A stretch of 64,000 nucleotides of DNA, taken from an uncultured Roseovarius sp. GTDB lineage: Bacteria > Pseudomonadota > Alphaproteobacteria > Rhodobacterales > Rhodobacteraceae. This document shows, piece after piece, positions 26,737-35,990 of the stretch (within the stretch, counting starts at the first letter, position 1; every line of letters begins with the position of its first letter). Location of the stretch: NCBI GenBank assembly GCA_947503145.1, contig CANNCP010000001.1, forward strand, positions 248,001 to 312,000, read 5' to 3'. The position numbers and the translations under genes are program-made. Below the pieces are notes generated by a model, which was not told where the DNA came from, did not search any database, and was given only the letters and a program-made list of their open reading frames with translations.

Positions 26737-27363
26737 TTAGCGCACATCCTGCGTGAACCGCGCCACGATGAGGCGAAACGGCACCAGCGCCAGCAGCGCC
26801 ACGCCCAGCTTTACCGCCCAATCGGCCACCGCCAGTGTCACCCAAAGCGGTGCCTCAGGCCCTGTCATAAGAAACGGCGAAGCCTCCCACGCCCAGCTTA
26901 TCGCCGCATCCGCCCGGTCACCGAAAATGCGGAACGACGCCGAAAAGGCGATGGAAAAGAACAGGATCGTGTCCACGGTCGAGCCGATCAGCGTCGAGGC
27001 CAGCGGCGCGCGCCACCACACCCCGCCGCGCAGCCGGTCGAACACCGCCACGTCCAGCAACTGCGCCACCAAAAAGGCCGTCGCAGATCCTACCGCGACC
27101 CGCAGCGCCACCGCAGGCCCGTATTCCAGCATGATCTGCGAACCGATCAGGCTACACGCGATCCCAACAAGAAAGCCCGCGAAAACCACCCGCCGCGCTG
27201 CCGCCGCGCCATAGATGCGATTCATCACGTCCGTCACCAGAAAGGCCAGCGGATAGGTGAACGCGCCCCAGGTCAGCAACCCGTCCAACACCAGAAACTG
27301 CACAAGGATGTTAGAGGCCACCACGATGGCAGCCATGGCAAGAATGCCAGTCAGATGTCGCAT
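26737..27363 (-). CDS. Queuosine precursor transporter (VUT/YhhQ family)
   Basis: A 208-residue membrane protein with about six spans, matching the vitamin uptake-like YhhQ family that imports 7-cyano-7-deazaguanine or related precursors for tRNA queuosine. Visible family blocks are TYPLAFLVTDVMNRIYG near residues 36-52 and GSTVDTILFFSIAF. I prefer the ATG at 27363; the frame could open at a GTG at 27381. No preQ1 riboswitch was recognised upstream. Confidence 0.87.
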   Translation of the reverse strand: MRHLTGILAMAAIVVASNILVQFLVLDGLLTWGAFTYPLAFLVTDVMNRIYGAAAARRVVFAGFLVGIACSLIGSQIMLEYGPAVALRVAVGSATAFLVAQLLDVAVFDRLRGGVWWRAPLASTLIGSTVDTILFFSIAFSASFRIFGDRADAAISWAWEASPFLMTGPEAPLWVTLAVADWAVKLGVALLALVPFRLIVARFTQDVR

Positions 27364-27477
27364 GAGCTTTTCCGTTTTCACAAGGTTGCGGAGACTTGGC
27401 CCCCGGACGCCGGGGACGAATACAGTTTATTCCCTGCCACCGGCACCGTCAACACACCCCAAGAACGCACGCCCCCG

Positions 27478-27515
27478 ACTTCTTCTTGCCGAAAATATCC
27501 CCGCCGGAGGCACCA
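27478..27515. repeat. Short intergenic repeat with CTTCTTGC...AATATCCC
   Basis: The string GACTTCTTCTTGCCGAAAAT followed by ATCCCCGCCGGAGGC lies in the 171-bp gap between mepA and the queuosine transporter. A closely similar string is at 63917-63946 and a looser one at 43551-43580. All three are just outside genes. The function is unknown; it may be part of a transcript end. Confidence 0.4.
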
Positions 27516-27534
27516 AATCTCTTTGGGGCACCGC

Positions 27535-28428
27535 TTACTTGGCTTGCAGAACGCTCACGCATTGCGACGGCAGGTCTGCCATGGTGTATTCACGGCGCTT
27601 CTTGGGCGGCGGTGCGTTCGGGTCCGGCGGGGGCGGGTTCAGGATATCGTTCACCCAGTTCTGCGCGTCGGCACAGCCGTCGCCCGCAGGTGGCGCCGCC
27701 TGATCGACACAGCCGCGCGCGCCCTTGGGGCATTTCAGCCGCACGTGGAAATGATAATGGTGCCCCCACCAGGGCCGGATCTTGCGCAGCCAGGCGCGGT
27801 TACCCTTCTCGTCGTTGCACATCTGAACCTTGGCCCCCGGAAAGACGAAAATCCGCGCGGTGCGGGGGTCTCTGGCGGCGGCCTTGATGATCTCGTGATG
27901 CGCGCGGGTCCATTCCGAATTGGTGTAGGCGCCCTTGGCCCGGCGCATCGACACCGACGACAGGTTCTCGCGCTCGGCCCGGCTGAGGTTCAGCCGCTTG
28001 GGTGCCAGCATCCAGATGTCCATGTCCAGCCCCAGCTGATGCGACCGGTGCCCCGACAGCATCGGGCCACCGCGCGGCTGGCTGATATCCCCGATATAAA
28101 GCCCGGCCCAGCCCGGCTGCTGCGCGGCCTTGGCCGACAGTTTCCGAATGAAATCTACCGCCTCGGGATGGCCCCAGTTGCGGTTCCGGCTCAGGCGCAT
28201 CGCCTGCCAGGTTGGCCCGGTTTCAGGCAATTGCACACCGCCCGCCATGCAGCCTTTGGCGTAGCTGCCGAACGGCGCCGCGACATGCGGTGAACCGCTC
28301 TTTACCTTGCCAAATAGCTGCTTGGCCTGCACACCCTTCATCGAACCGGGAATACCCTGCGCCACGGCTGGCTGTGCCAGCGCAGCCAGCGCGCAGATCG
28401 CTGCAATCAGTTTCATACCCTTGAACAT
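27535..28428 (-). CDS. mepA: Penicillin-insensitive murein endopeptidase MepA
   Basis: A 297-residue exported zinc peptidase that cuts D-Ala-meso-DAP cross-links in peptidoglycan. The signal peptide ends near AVAQG (residue 24). Zinc and catalytic motifs are GHRSHQLGLDMD and GHHYHFHVRL. Cysteines in CMAGG, MCND, KCPKGARGC, GCAD and QCVS may form the disulfides usual in this family. The C-terminus has a proline-rich stretch (NPPPPDPNAPPPKKRR). A second ATG at 28416 is possible. Confidence 0.93.
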   Translation of the reverse strand: MFKGMKLIAAICALAALAQPAVAQGIPGSMKGVQAKQLFGKVKSGSPHVAAPFGSYAKGCMAGGVQLPETGPTWQAMRLSRNRNWGHPEAVDFIRKLSAKAAQQPGWAGLYIGDISQPRGGPMLSGHRSHQLGLDMDIWMLAPKRLNLSRAERENLSSVSMRRAKGAYTNSEWTRAHHEIIKAAARDPRTARIFVFPGAKVQMCNDEKGNRAWLRKIRPWWGHHYHFHVRLKCPKGARGCVDQAAPPAGDGCADAQNWVNDILNPPPPDPNAPPPKKRREYTMADLPSQCVSVLQAK

Positions 28429-28446
28429 TTCACACCGCCTTGCGCA

Positions 28447-29778
28447 TCAGTCATCCCCATCCGGCCTGACCCAGAGTAACAACAAGAACCCCATCCCGAA
28501 AAGGATTATCAGCGGAGTCACGCCAATCTGCTGGCTGCCGGTCATGGCGGTGACCACCCCGATCGAGATCGGCGCGATGAAACTGGTGGCCTTGCCCGCC
28601 AATCCATAAAGGCCAAATGCCTCGGCCATATGTCCGGGCCGGGCCTGAAATACCATCATCGTCCGGCTGGCCGATTGAATGATCCCGCCCGCCGCACCGA
28701 TAAGAGCGCCAAACATGTAGAATATGATATCCGGCAGGGCCGACCCCGGCCCGACGGCGATGCCGTAAACGCTGTCGCGCGACACAAAAATGATCGAGAC
28801 CGCGACAAACCCCAGAACCAGGATGCATCCCATGATCACCGGCTTGGGCCCGAGACGCTGATCGACATACCCACCAAGCCAGGCAAAGATCGCACCCGCG
28901 ATGATCGCGATGATACCGAAAATTCCGACGTCAACGACGGTCCACTCCAGCACCCCGGCCGCGTAGATGCCGCCAAAGAAATACATGCCATTCAGCGCGT
29001 CGCGATAGAACATCGACGCCCCGAGATAGGAAAACAGCGACGGCGTCTGTGGCAGCCGGGTGATCGTCGCCCACACCTTGGCCAATGCGCGCCTTACCGC
29101 GCCGGGCTCCTTGGCAGCCGGTTTCGGATCTTTGACCCACATGAAGAACGGCGCCATGAACAGCAGATACCAGAACCCGGTCAGCGGCCCGACAAACCGC
29201 GTGCCCTCGCGGGTCTGCGCATCAAGGCCAAAGAGCGGATCGATACCGATCATCGTCTTGCCGGTCGCGCCATCCTCGGCAAAGAACGCCAGCATGATCA
29301 CCAGTGCGCTCAGACCGCCCAGATAGCCGAACGCCCAGCCATTGCCGGAAATACGCCCGATCTCTTCGCGGTTGCCCAGATCAGGCAGCATCGAGTTGGT
29401 AAAGATCGTCGCGAACTCCATCCCGATCATGCCGATGATAAACAGGATGAGGATCGCGACCAGATTGAAATCATGCGGCATTGCCCACCAGATACCGAAC
29501 GCACCGATCACATACATCGCCGAAAACAGCTTGATCCATTCAAGGCGATTGCCCGAATGATCCGCCATCGCGCCCAGGACCGGGGCCATTAGCGCAATGA
29601 TCACCCCGCCCGCACCGATACCGAACCCCCAGGCCGTCTGTGCCTGTGCCCCGTCGCCGATCAGTTCCTTGACGTAGGGCGCAAAGATGAAGGTGATCAG
29701 CAGCGTGTTATAGGGCTGACTTGCCCAGTCGAAAAAGAACCAGCCCCAAATGCGCTTGGTGTGCGAAACAGCTTTCAT
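28447..29778 (-). CDS. MFS transporter, UMF1/Atg22-like
   Basis: A 443-residue polytopic protein with about 12 hydrophobic segments. It begins with KRIWGWFFFDWASQPYNTLL, the usual start of UMF1-family permeases (relatives of yeast vacuolar Atg22), and contains GMEFATIFTNSMLPDLG and the ATSFIAPISIGVVT block. The start is at 29778, because the frame upstream shows no related sequence. The substrate is unknown; amino acid export is possible by analogy. It lies 18 bp upstream of mepA on the same strand. Confidence 0.87.
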   Translation of the reverse strand: MKAVSHTKRIWGWFFFDWASQPYNTLLITFIFAPYVKELIGDGAQAQTAWGFGIGAGGVIIALMAPVLGAMADHSGNRLEWIKLFSAMYVIGAFGIWWAMPHDFNLVAILILFIIGMIGMEFATIFTNSMLPDLGNREEIGRISGNGWAFGYLGGLSALVIMLAFFAEDGATGKTMIGIDPLFGLDAQTREGTRFVGPLTGFWYLLFMAPFFMWVKDPKPAAKEPGAVRRALAKVWATITRLPQTPSLFSYLGASMFYRDALNGMYFFGGIYAAGVLEWTVVDVGIFGIIAIIAGAIFAWLGGYVDQRLGPKPVIMGCILVLGFVAVSIIFVSRDSVYGIAVGPGSALPDIIFYMFGALIGAAGGIIQSASRTMMVFQARPGHMAEAFGLYGLAGKATSFIAPISIGVVTAMTGSQQIGVTPLIILFGMGFLLLLWVRPDGDD

Positions 29779-29837
29779 AATCTGCCCTTGCAAATGCTTT
29801 TGCCAGATATAGACAGCCAAGCCGTTACCGGGGCAAG

Positions 29838-30389
29838 TTATTCTTGCACGGCGGGGTCCTGCGTGGGTGGCCAGGGTCGCTGGTTCTCGGCCTCCAGCCA
29901 GGTGCGGACCCAGCCCGGCAGCGGCGGAGAGGTCGCGTCCTTTCCCATCGCCGTCAGGGCCTCGGCGGGCGGCACGATCCCCTTGGCCCCCGTGATGGCA
30001 GAGCGGTAGACAATGTGATTGGCGCATTCGCCGCTCTTCAGCCACATGGATTGTTCCAGATACAGAAACCGCGCGTCCCAACCGATCGCGCGACTGCGCA
30101 TCTCGATCCGCTCAAAGGTGCGTATCCGACGCCGATAGCGCACTGTGGCGCCCGCCATCGTGAGGCCCCACCGCTTCTTGCGCAGCAGACCGAGCAGCCC
30201 GACACGTCGCGCCAGCGGAATTCGCCCCAGATCATACAGCGTGAGCGTGCGACCGTTGTTCAGCTCCATCCACAGGTCGATGTCCCACGGCAGACAATAA
30301 TGATACGACACATGGCAACCGGTCAGCGGCAGTGCAGGATCGTTGCGATGCTTGTATAGCTGCCAGAACATTCGGATGAAGGGATACAT
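29838..30389 (-). CDS. Acyl-CoA thioesterase-like (hotdog) protein
   Basis: A 183-residue protein resembling 4-hydroxybenzoyl-CoA thioesterase-like hotdog proteins. It shows the family block YHYCLPWDIDLWMELNNGRT near residues 30-50, with Asp/Glu and Asn in the active-site region, and GATVRYRRRIRTFERIEMRS further on. ATG at 30389 is preferred. Substrate unknown; many relatives of this size are of unassigned function. It is upstream of the MFS gene on the same strand with a 59-bp gap. Confidence 0.8.
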   Translation of the reverse strand: MYPFIRMFWQLYKHRNDPALPLTGCHVSYHYCLPWDIDLWMELNNGRTLTLYDLGRIPLARRVGLLGLLRKKRWGLTMAGATVRYRRRIRTFERIEMRSRAIGWDARFLYLEQSMWLKSGECANHIVYRSAITGAKGIVPPAEALTAMGKDATSPPLPGWVRTWLEAENQRPWPPTQDPAVQE

Positions 30390-30516
30390 GGGCAGGTTCC
30401 TTTGGGGTGCAATTTCGTGACGCATTACCCGGGCGTCAACCGTCACCCGGCGTAAGCCTTGCGCTTTGCCGCACAGCACCTTACCTCTGGGGCGATTTTG
30501 CAAGTTAGGCGCACCT

Positions 30517-30804
30517 ATGACATCGCTTTTTCAGATCATCATGCTGATATTGGACATCCTGTGGTTCGTGATCATCGCCCATGTGATCATGTCCTGGTTG
30601 ATCAATTTTCAGGTGCTCAACCTGCGCCAGCCGCTGGTCGCCCAGATCTGGAGCGGGCTTGAACGCTTGCTCGACCCGATCTACAGCCGCATCCGTCGCA
30701 TCCTGCCCAACATGTCCGGCATCGACCTGGCGCCGCTGGTGGCGCTGGTCGCGGTCTATGCGCTGCGGATCGTGCTGATCAACAACGCGGCGGCGTTTTA
30801 CTGA
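30517..30804 (+). CDS. YggT family membrane protein
   Basis: A 95-residue protein with two hydrophobic segments (about 5-25 and 70-92) and the family motif LDPIYSRIRRILPNMSGIDLAPL. YggT-like proteins have been linked to membrane protein insertion and osmotic or division phenotypes, but the molecular role is unclear. The start at 30517 excludes a non-conserved upstream extension. It is divergent from the thioesterase gene. Confidence 0.88.
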   Translation: MTSLFQIIMLILDILWFVIIAHVIMSWLINFQVLNLRQPLVAQIWSGLERLLDPIYSRIRRILPNMSGIDLAPLVALVAVYALRIVLINNAAAFY

Positions 30805-30944
30805 TATAATGCAGCACTTTATTAATACGCTATGCGTATATTTCTGCTGTATCCCGTTATCGGGCTTGAAGACCCAGAGCACTGGGCAGGCCGCCCAACG
30901 AACGATGACAGCTTTAGGGCAGTCTAGATTGTGTCAAGCGTCCC

Positions 30945-30969
30945 AAAACCCCGCCTCGCGCGGGGTTTT
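30945..30969 (+). terminator. Bidirectional hairpin terminator between yggT and recQ
   Basis: Perfect 10-bp arms AAAACCCCGC and GCGGGGTTTT with a 5-nt loop. The A-run and T-run on either side let it act in both directions. It lies 140 bp after yggT and about 90 bp before recQ. Further upstream, ATACGC-TAT-GCGTAT (30825-30839) is an operator-like dyad. Confidence 0.7.
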
Positions 30970-31057
30970 GCGTTTCTGATACTAGACCCTTGTTCACCGA
31001 ATCGTAGTGTGAAAAGCTGACGCTCAGAGCAGTTGAAAAAATCTTACAGGATCAGCA

Positions 31058-33097
31058 ATGTCAGGCGCTGCCACGCTTTTGCGCGACATATTCGGATTCG
31101 ATGCCTTCCGCCCCGGCCAGGAGGAGATCGTGACTGCCGTGGCGGGCGGGCAGAACGTGCTTGCCATCATGCCGACGGGTGGCGGCAAGTCACTGTGTTT
31201 CCAGCTGCCCGCGCTGATGCGGGACGGCGTCACGGTCGTCATATCGCCGCTCATCGCGCTGATGCGCGATCAGGTCCGCGCCCTGCGTGCAGTGGGCGTC
31301 GAGGCCGGCGCGCTGACCTCTGGCAACACCGAAGAGGAAACCGATGAGGTCTGGCGCGCGCTTGATGCCGGCACACTCAAGCTGCTCTATATCGCGCCCG
31401 AACGGTTGGCAGCCGGATCGTCGCTGAACATGCTGCGCCGCATTGGCGTCAACATGATCGCCGTGGACGAGGCGCATTGCGTCAGCCAATGGGGCCATGA
31501 TTTCCGCCCCGACTACCTGCGCATCGGCGAATTGCGTCGCACACTGGACGTCCCGCTCGCGGCTTTTACCGCCACGGCGGATGCCGAAACCCAGGCCGAA
31601 ATCGTCCAGAAGCTCTTTGACGGCGAGGCACCCGCCACGTTCCTGCACGGGTTTGACCGGCCCAACATCCACCTCGCCTTTGCCGCCAAGGACGGACCCC
31701 GCCGTCAGATCATGGAGTTCGCCGCCGCCCGCAAGGGGCAGTCCGGCATCGTCTATTGCGGCACCCGCGCGCGGACCGAAACGCTGGCACAGGCGCTGGG
31801 GCAGGCCGGGCATTCGGCCTGCTGCTATCACGGGGGCATGGACGCGGATGCGCGTCGCCATGTCGAACAGCGGTTCAACACCGAGGATGGCCTGATCGTC
31901 GTCGCCACTGTCGCCTTTGGCATGGGCGTGGACAAGCCGGACATCAGATGGGTCGCCCATGCCGACCTGCCCAAATCGATCGAAGCCTATTATCAGGAAA
32001 TCGGCCGCTCGGGCCGCGACGGAGCGCCTGCCGAGACGCTCACCCTGTACGGTCCCGACGATATCCGCCTGCGCCGCTCCCAGATCGACGAGGGGCTTGC
32101 CCCTCCAGAGCGCCGCGCCGCCGATCACGCCCGGCTCAATGCGCTGCTGGGCCTCGCCGAGGCACTGAAATGCCGCCGCATGCAGTTGTTGGGCTATTTC
32201 GACGAAGACACGGGCCCTTGTGGCAATTGCGATCTGTGCGACAATCCGCCCGCCACATTCGACGGGACAGAGGCGGTGCGCAAGGCGCTCTCGGCGATCC
32301 TGCGCACCGGCGAATACTTTGGTGCGGGGCACCTGATCGACATCCTCACCGGCAAGGTCACTGACAAGGTCAGCGCACGCGGCCATGACGACCTGCCCAC
32401 CTTTGGCGTCGGTCGCGACATTGCCCGGCCCGTCTGGCAGGGTATATTTCGCCAGATGATGGGCCATGACCTGATCCGCCCCGATCCCGAACGCCACGGC
32501 GCGCTGCGCATGACCGACCCCGCCGTGCCGATCCTCAAGGGTGAGGCGCAGATCACCCTACGGCAGGACACGCTGACATCGAAAACACGCCGCCCGGCGG
32601 TCAAGGCGCTGGTGTCGGACGAGGACGCGCCGCTGCTGTCCGCGCTCAAGGCCAGGCGCCGCGCCTTTGCCGAGGCGGCACGCGTGCCGGCCTATGTGGT
32701 GTTCAACGACCGCACCCTGATCGAAATGGCCGAAGCGCGTCCCACCAACCTGGACGAGATGGCCCGCATCGGCGGTGTCGGCGCCAAGAAGCTGGAGCAA
32801 TACGGCGATGCCTTTCTCGCCGTGATCAATGGTGAAGCCGCCCAGATGCACCCCGCGCGCCGCAAACTGGCAGGGCGCGACGCGGGCAACCTCTATGACC
32901 GGTTGGCCGAAGTCGGCTCGCAGCTTGCCCGCGGCGCTGACGGGTTGGACAAACCGCTGAGTTGTTCGACCTCGCTGATCACCCGCGTGGCCGAGACCCG
33001 TCCGCAGGACAACACCCAGATGGCGCGCATCCTTGGTGAAAAACGTGCCGAACGCTTTGGCGACGCATTTCTGGACGTTCTGCACGGCGCGTCCTAG
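31058..33097 (+). CDS. recQ: ATP-dependent DNA helicase RecQ
   Basis: A 679-residue 3'-5' helicase for recombination and fork repair. Helicase motif I is MPTGGGKS (Lys44), motif II VDEAHCVSQWGHDFRPDY, motif III TATAD, motif VI QEIGRSGRDG. The zinc site has the cysteines CRRMQLLGYFDE and CGNCDLC. A winged-helix RQC follows, then an HRDC (about 525-595), and a second degenerate HRDC-like segment at 605-679 repeating the pattern DNTQMARILGEKRAERFGDA. Its length is above the ~610 of E. coli RecQ because of this extra segment. Confidence 0.95.
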   Translation: MSGAATLLRDIFGFDAFRPGQEEIVTAVAGGQNVLAIMPTGGGKSLCFQLPALMRDGVTVVISPLIALMRDQVRALRAVGVEAGALTSGNTEEETDEVWRALDAGTLKLLYIAPERLAAGSSLNMLRRIGVNMIAVDEAHCVSQWGHDFRPDYLRIGELRRTLDVPLAAFTATADAETQAEIVQKLFDGEAPATFLHGFDRPNIHLAFAAKDGPRRQIMEFAAARKGQSGIVYCGTRARTETLAQALGQAGHSACCYHGGMDADARRHVEQRFNTEDGLIVVATVAFGMGVDKPDIRWVAHADLPKSIEAYYQEIGRSGRDGAPAETLTLYGPDDIRLRRSQIDEGLAPPERRAADHARLNALLGLAEALKCRRMQLLGYFDEDTGPCGNCDLCDNPPATFDGTEAVRKALSAILRTGEYFGAGHLIDILTGKVTDKVSARGHDDLPTFGVGRDIARPVWQGIFRQMMGHDLIRPDPERHGALRMTDPAVPILKGEAQITLRQDTLTSKTRRPAVKALVSDEDAPLLSALKARRRAFAEAARVPAYVVFNDRTLIEMAEARPTNLDEMARIGGVGAKKLEQYGDAFLAVINGEAAQMHPARRKLAGRDAGNLYDRLAEVGSQLARGADGLDKPLSCSTSLITRVAETRPQDNTQMARILGEKRAERFGDAFLDVLHGAS

Positions 33098-33130
33098 ATC
33101 TGGGTCATACGGATCAAAAAGGAAGATCAC

Positions 33131-33907
33131 ATGCTTGTCGTCGTCTCGCCCGCCAAGAAACTCAACATGGAACCGGCAGAAGGGTACAGCCCCACCACAC
33201 CCGCGTTTCTGGACGAGGCCAAGGCACTGGCCGAACGCGCCCGCGATCTCAGCGAGGCCGAGCTGCAAAAGCTGATGAAGATCAGCGCGCCACTGGCCAA
33301 GCTCAATGCCGACCGTTTTCGCGATTTTGGCACGATGGACAGCAAACCGGCGGCGCTGGCCTTTGCCGGCGACACCTATCAGGGGCTTGAGGCCGACACG
33401 CTTAGTGAGGATGAAATGCGCTATGCGCAGGATCATCTGCGCATCCTGTCGGGGCTTTATGGCCTGTTGCGCCCGCTCGATACGATCCAGCCCTACCGGC
33501 TGGAAATGGGCAGCCGTCTCAAGACCCGGCGCGGTTCGTCGCTCTATGACTGGTGGGGCGCACGGATTTCACAGGCGCTGAATGCCCAAGGGGCGCAGAC
33601 CGGCAGTGACGTATTGATAAACTGCGCCAGTCAGGAATATTTCGGCGCTGTAGACACCGACGCGCTGGACCTGCGCGTGATCACCCCCGTCTTCATGGAA
33701 GAACGCGGCGGCACCCCCAAGATCATCAGCTTTTACGCCAAGAAGGCCCGTGGTGCCATGGCGCGTTACATCGTACAGAACCGCCTGCGCGACCCCCTCG
33801 CGCTGGAGGCGTTCGACGTGGGCGGCTATGCCTTTCAGCCTGATCTGTCGGAGGATGGCCGCCCGGTATTCCTCCGCGGTGAAACCGCCGCCACCAAGAC
33901 TGCCTGA
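33131..33907 (+). CDS. yaaA: Peroxide stress protein YaaA
   Basis: A 258-residue cytosolic protein of the YaaA/DUF328 family, which lowers free iron and limits oxidative DNA damage under peroxide. It starts with MLVVVSPAKKLNMEP, the family signature, and has GLYGLLRPLDTIQPYRLEMG and VINCASQEYF-like LINCASQEYFGAV further on. It follows recQ by 33 bp with an A/G-rich ribosome site (AAAAGGAAG). Confidence 0.94.
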   Translation: MLVVVSPAKKLNMEPAEGYSPTTPAFLDEAKALAERARDLSEAELQKLMKISAPLAKLNADRFRDFGTMDSKPAALAFAGDTYQGLEADTLSEDEMRYAQDHLRILSGLYGLLRPLDTIQPYRLEMGSRLKTRRGSSLYDWWGARISQALNAQGAQTGSDVLINCASQEYFGAVDTDALDLRVITPVFMEERGGTPKIISFYAKKARGAMARYIVQNRLRDPLALEAFDVGGYAFQPDLSEDGRPVFLRGETAATKTA

Positions 33908-33918
33908 GCGGCACCGGC

Positions 33919-35769
33919 TCAGCCGTCATCGGCCGCAGCGAGCGGCGCGCGCGCATCGGCCGGGCATGCGTCGGCGATATGTTCGTGAATGAGTGCCATG
34001 CGCAGCGGTTTGGTCATGTAGTGATCAAGGCCCGCCGCCAGAATGCCCTCATCATCGCCGTTCAACGCATGTGCCGTCATCGCCACGATCGGAACATGGC
34101 GGCCCGCCGTCTTTTCCAGATGCCGGATGGCCCGCGTCGCCGCCTTGCCGTCCATACCGGGCATCGAGATGTCCATGAACACGATATCGGGCGCAAAGCT
34201 CCGGTAGAGGTCCACGGCCTCGCGCCCGTCCACCGCGAATTCCAGCGTGATGTCCAATGCACTGACCATCTTGCCAAAAACCAGGCGGTTGGTCTGATTG
34301 TCCTCGGCGGCGAGCACGCGCATCGCGCGCCCCGATCCCGGCCTTGATTCTGGCTCTGATTCTGGCCCCTGCTGCCGCGCACCCTGCTCGGGGCCGGGTG
34401 CTACTGCCTGATCCGGCTCGTCGGATGGGGGGCAGGCGGCGGGCATGGTGATCTGAAAGCTGAAGGTCGATCCGGCACCTTCTTGCGATTCGGCCCACAT
34501 CTCTCCGCCCATCAGGCGGATCAACTTTTGCGAGATGGTCAGGCCCAGCCCCGTGCCTTCGAACATGCGGTTGCGTTTGTCATCGACCTGGTTGAACTCG
34601 CCAAAGACGTGATCGATCTTTTCCGACGGAATGCCGATCCCGGTATCCTTGACCGCGAAATGCAGCGCCACTTCGCCGGTTTCCGCGTCCGCCACACCGG
34701 TCACACGGACGATTACCTGTCCGGCCCTGGTGAACTTGATCGCGTTGCCCATAAGGTTCGTCAACACTTGGCGCAGACGGCCCGGATCACCGATAAACTC
34801 GGTCGGCAGGAACAGGTCATAATCCAGCAGCACCTCAAGCCCCTGATCGTGCGCCTTGGGCTGCACCAGCATGATCAGTTCGTGAATGCACCGCTTCAGG
34901 TCGAACGGCTCAGGGTGCAGCACCAGCTTTTCGGCCTCGATCTTGGAATAGTCCAGCACATCGTTGATGATCACCAGCAGCGCCTCGCCAGAGTTCTTGA
35001 TCGTGTTGGCATATAGCAGTTGTTCCTCGGTCAGTTCGGTATCCTGCAGCAACTCGGCCATGCCGACGACACCGTTCATCGGCGTGCGTATCTCGTGGCT
35101 CATGTTGGCCAGAAAGGATGATTTGGCGCGATTGGCCGCCTCGGCCTTGCGCCGTGCCTCTTTCAGCTGGTCCTCGTAGCGGACGGTATCGGAAATGTTC
35201 AGCGCCAGACTGACCACATCGCCGCCATGCCCACGCTGGTCGATCAGCTTGATATATGCGCCGCTCCACAGGCGGATGATCGTCTGCCCCGGCACCGGGC
35301 TTTGCCAGCGATCCAGCATCTCTTCGCGCCAGTCAGCCGGGGTCTTGTCGCCGATATTGACGATGCCCTCCTCCGTCAGAAATTGCAGGATCTCGACGTA
35401 GCTCACACCGGGGCGCACATCCTCCAGCCCGTCGAAAACCGACATGTAGGCCGGATTGGCCGCCACCATGCGGCTACTTTCGTCAAAAAAGGCAAAGCCG
35501 TCCCCGATCGCCTCGATCGAATGCCACAGCCGCCGCTCGGCAATCTCGACCTTTTCGTTGGCCACTGTCAGATCGGATTTTACCCGCTGGTTTTCGTCCA
35601 GGGCAGTCTGCACCCTGGCTCGGGTAACGACGATTTCATCCGACAGCGCGCGCGCATGATGGCCCAGCTTGCGATTGGCCTCGTGCAGTTCGGCATGCTT
35701 TTGCTCCAGCAGACGTTCTGCCGCCAGTCTTGCCCGCCGTTCCTGCGTCAGTTTGTCGGCAAGGCTCAT
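33919..35769 (-). CDS. Hybrid sensor histidine kinase/response regulator
   Basis: A 616-residue soluble signalling protein without membrane spans. Residues ~1-80 are a coiled coil (many Ala/Glu/Arg heptads). A PAS domain follows (about 80-200: [19 protein letters not shown]). HisKA has His225 in [11 protein letters not shown]. The ATPase domain has [10 protein letters not shown] and [12 protein letters not shown], and a C-terminal receiver has Asp533 in [14 protein letters not shown] at 35769 has GGAGG upstream. There is no phosphotransfer domain or linked output regulator in the window. The input signal is unknown. Confidence 0.9.
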   Translation of the reverse strand: MSLADKLTQERRARLAAERLLEQKHAELHEANRKLGHHARALSDEIVVTRARVQTALDENQRVKSDLTVANEKVEIAERRLWHSIEAIGDGFAFFDESSRMVAANPAYMSVFDGLEDVRPGVSYVEILQFLTEEGIVNIGDKTPADWREEMLDRWQSPVPGQTIIRLWSGAYIKLIDQRGHGGDVVSLALNISDTVRYEDQLKEARRKAEAANRAKSSFLANMSHEIRTPMNGVVGMAELLQDTELTEEQLLYANTIKNSGEALLVIINDVLDYSKIEAEKLVLHPEPFDLKRCIHELIMLVQPKAHDQGLEVLLDYDLFLPTEFIGDPGRLRQVLTNLMGNAIKFTRAGQVIVRVTGVADAETGEVALHFAVKDTGIGIPSEKIDHVFGEFNQVDDKRNRMFEGTGLGLTISQKLIRLMGGEMWAESQEGAGSTFSFQITMPAACPPSDEPDQAVAPGPEQGARQQGPESEPESRPGSGRAMRVLAAEDNQTNRLVFGKMVSALDITLEFAVDGREAVDLYRSFAPDIVFMDISMPGMDGKAATRAIRHLEKTAGRHVPIVAMTAHALNGDDEGILAAGLDHYMTKPLRMALIHEHIADACPADARAPLAAADDG

Positions 35770-35835
35770 CGCCGCCCTCCGCCGTCCCATCATGTCAATC
35801 TGCACGACAATCGGCGATCAGGGTGAATAACTATT

Positions 35836-35854
35836 TAAGGCGTTTCGCGAAACG
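35836..35854. repeat. Palindromic core related to the hairpin repeat
   Basis: TAAGGCGTTTCGCGAAACG contains the perfect 14-bp palindrome CGTTTCGCGAAACG. It resembles the terminal repeat of the 91-bp element at 47639-47729. It lies in the divergent region between the sensor kinase and the alpha-2-macroglobulin gene, so it could be an operator or a decayed repeat. Confidence 0.45.
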
Positions 35855-35990
35855 TCAGCATCTCGCGCCACAGTCCCGCACGACACCGCTACGGGTAACT
35901 GTCGCAACTATTTAATAGTTGAACTGAAATCATTGCCATGAGGACCAAACGCATGGCACCATGTCCCTAATCATATTCAGGAGGGTGCTC

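Noticed and set aside
25324..28293. A 989-codon open frame on the plus strand.
   Set aside because: It runs antisense across the exonuclease, arfB, queuosine-transporter and most of mepA genes, all of which have clear motifs on the minus strand. It is a GC-rich shadow frame with no recognisable domain.
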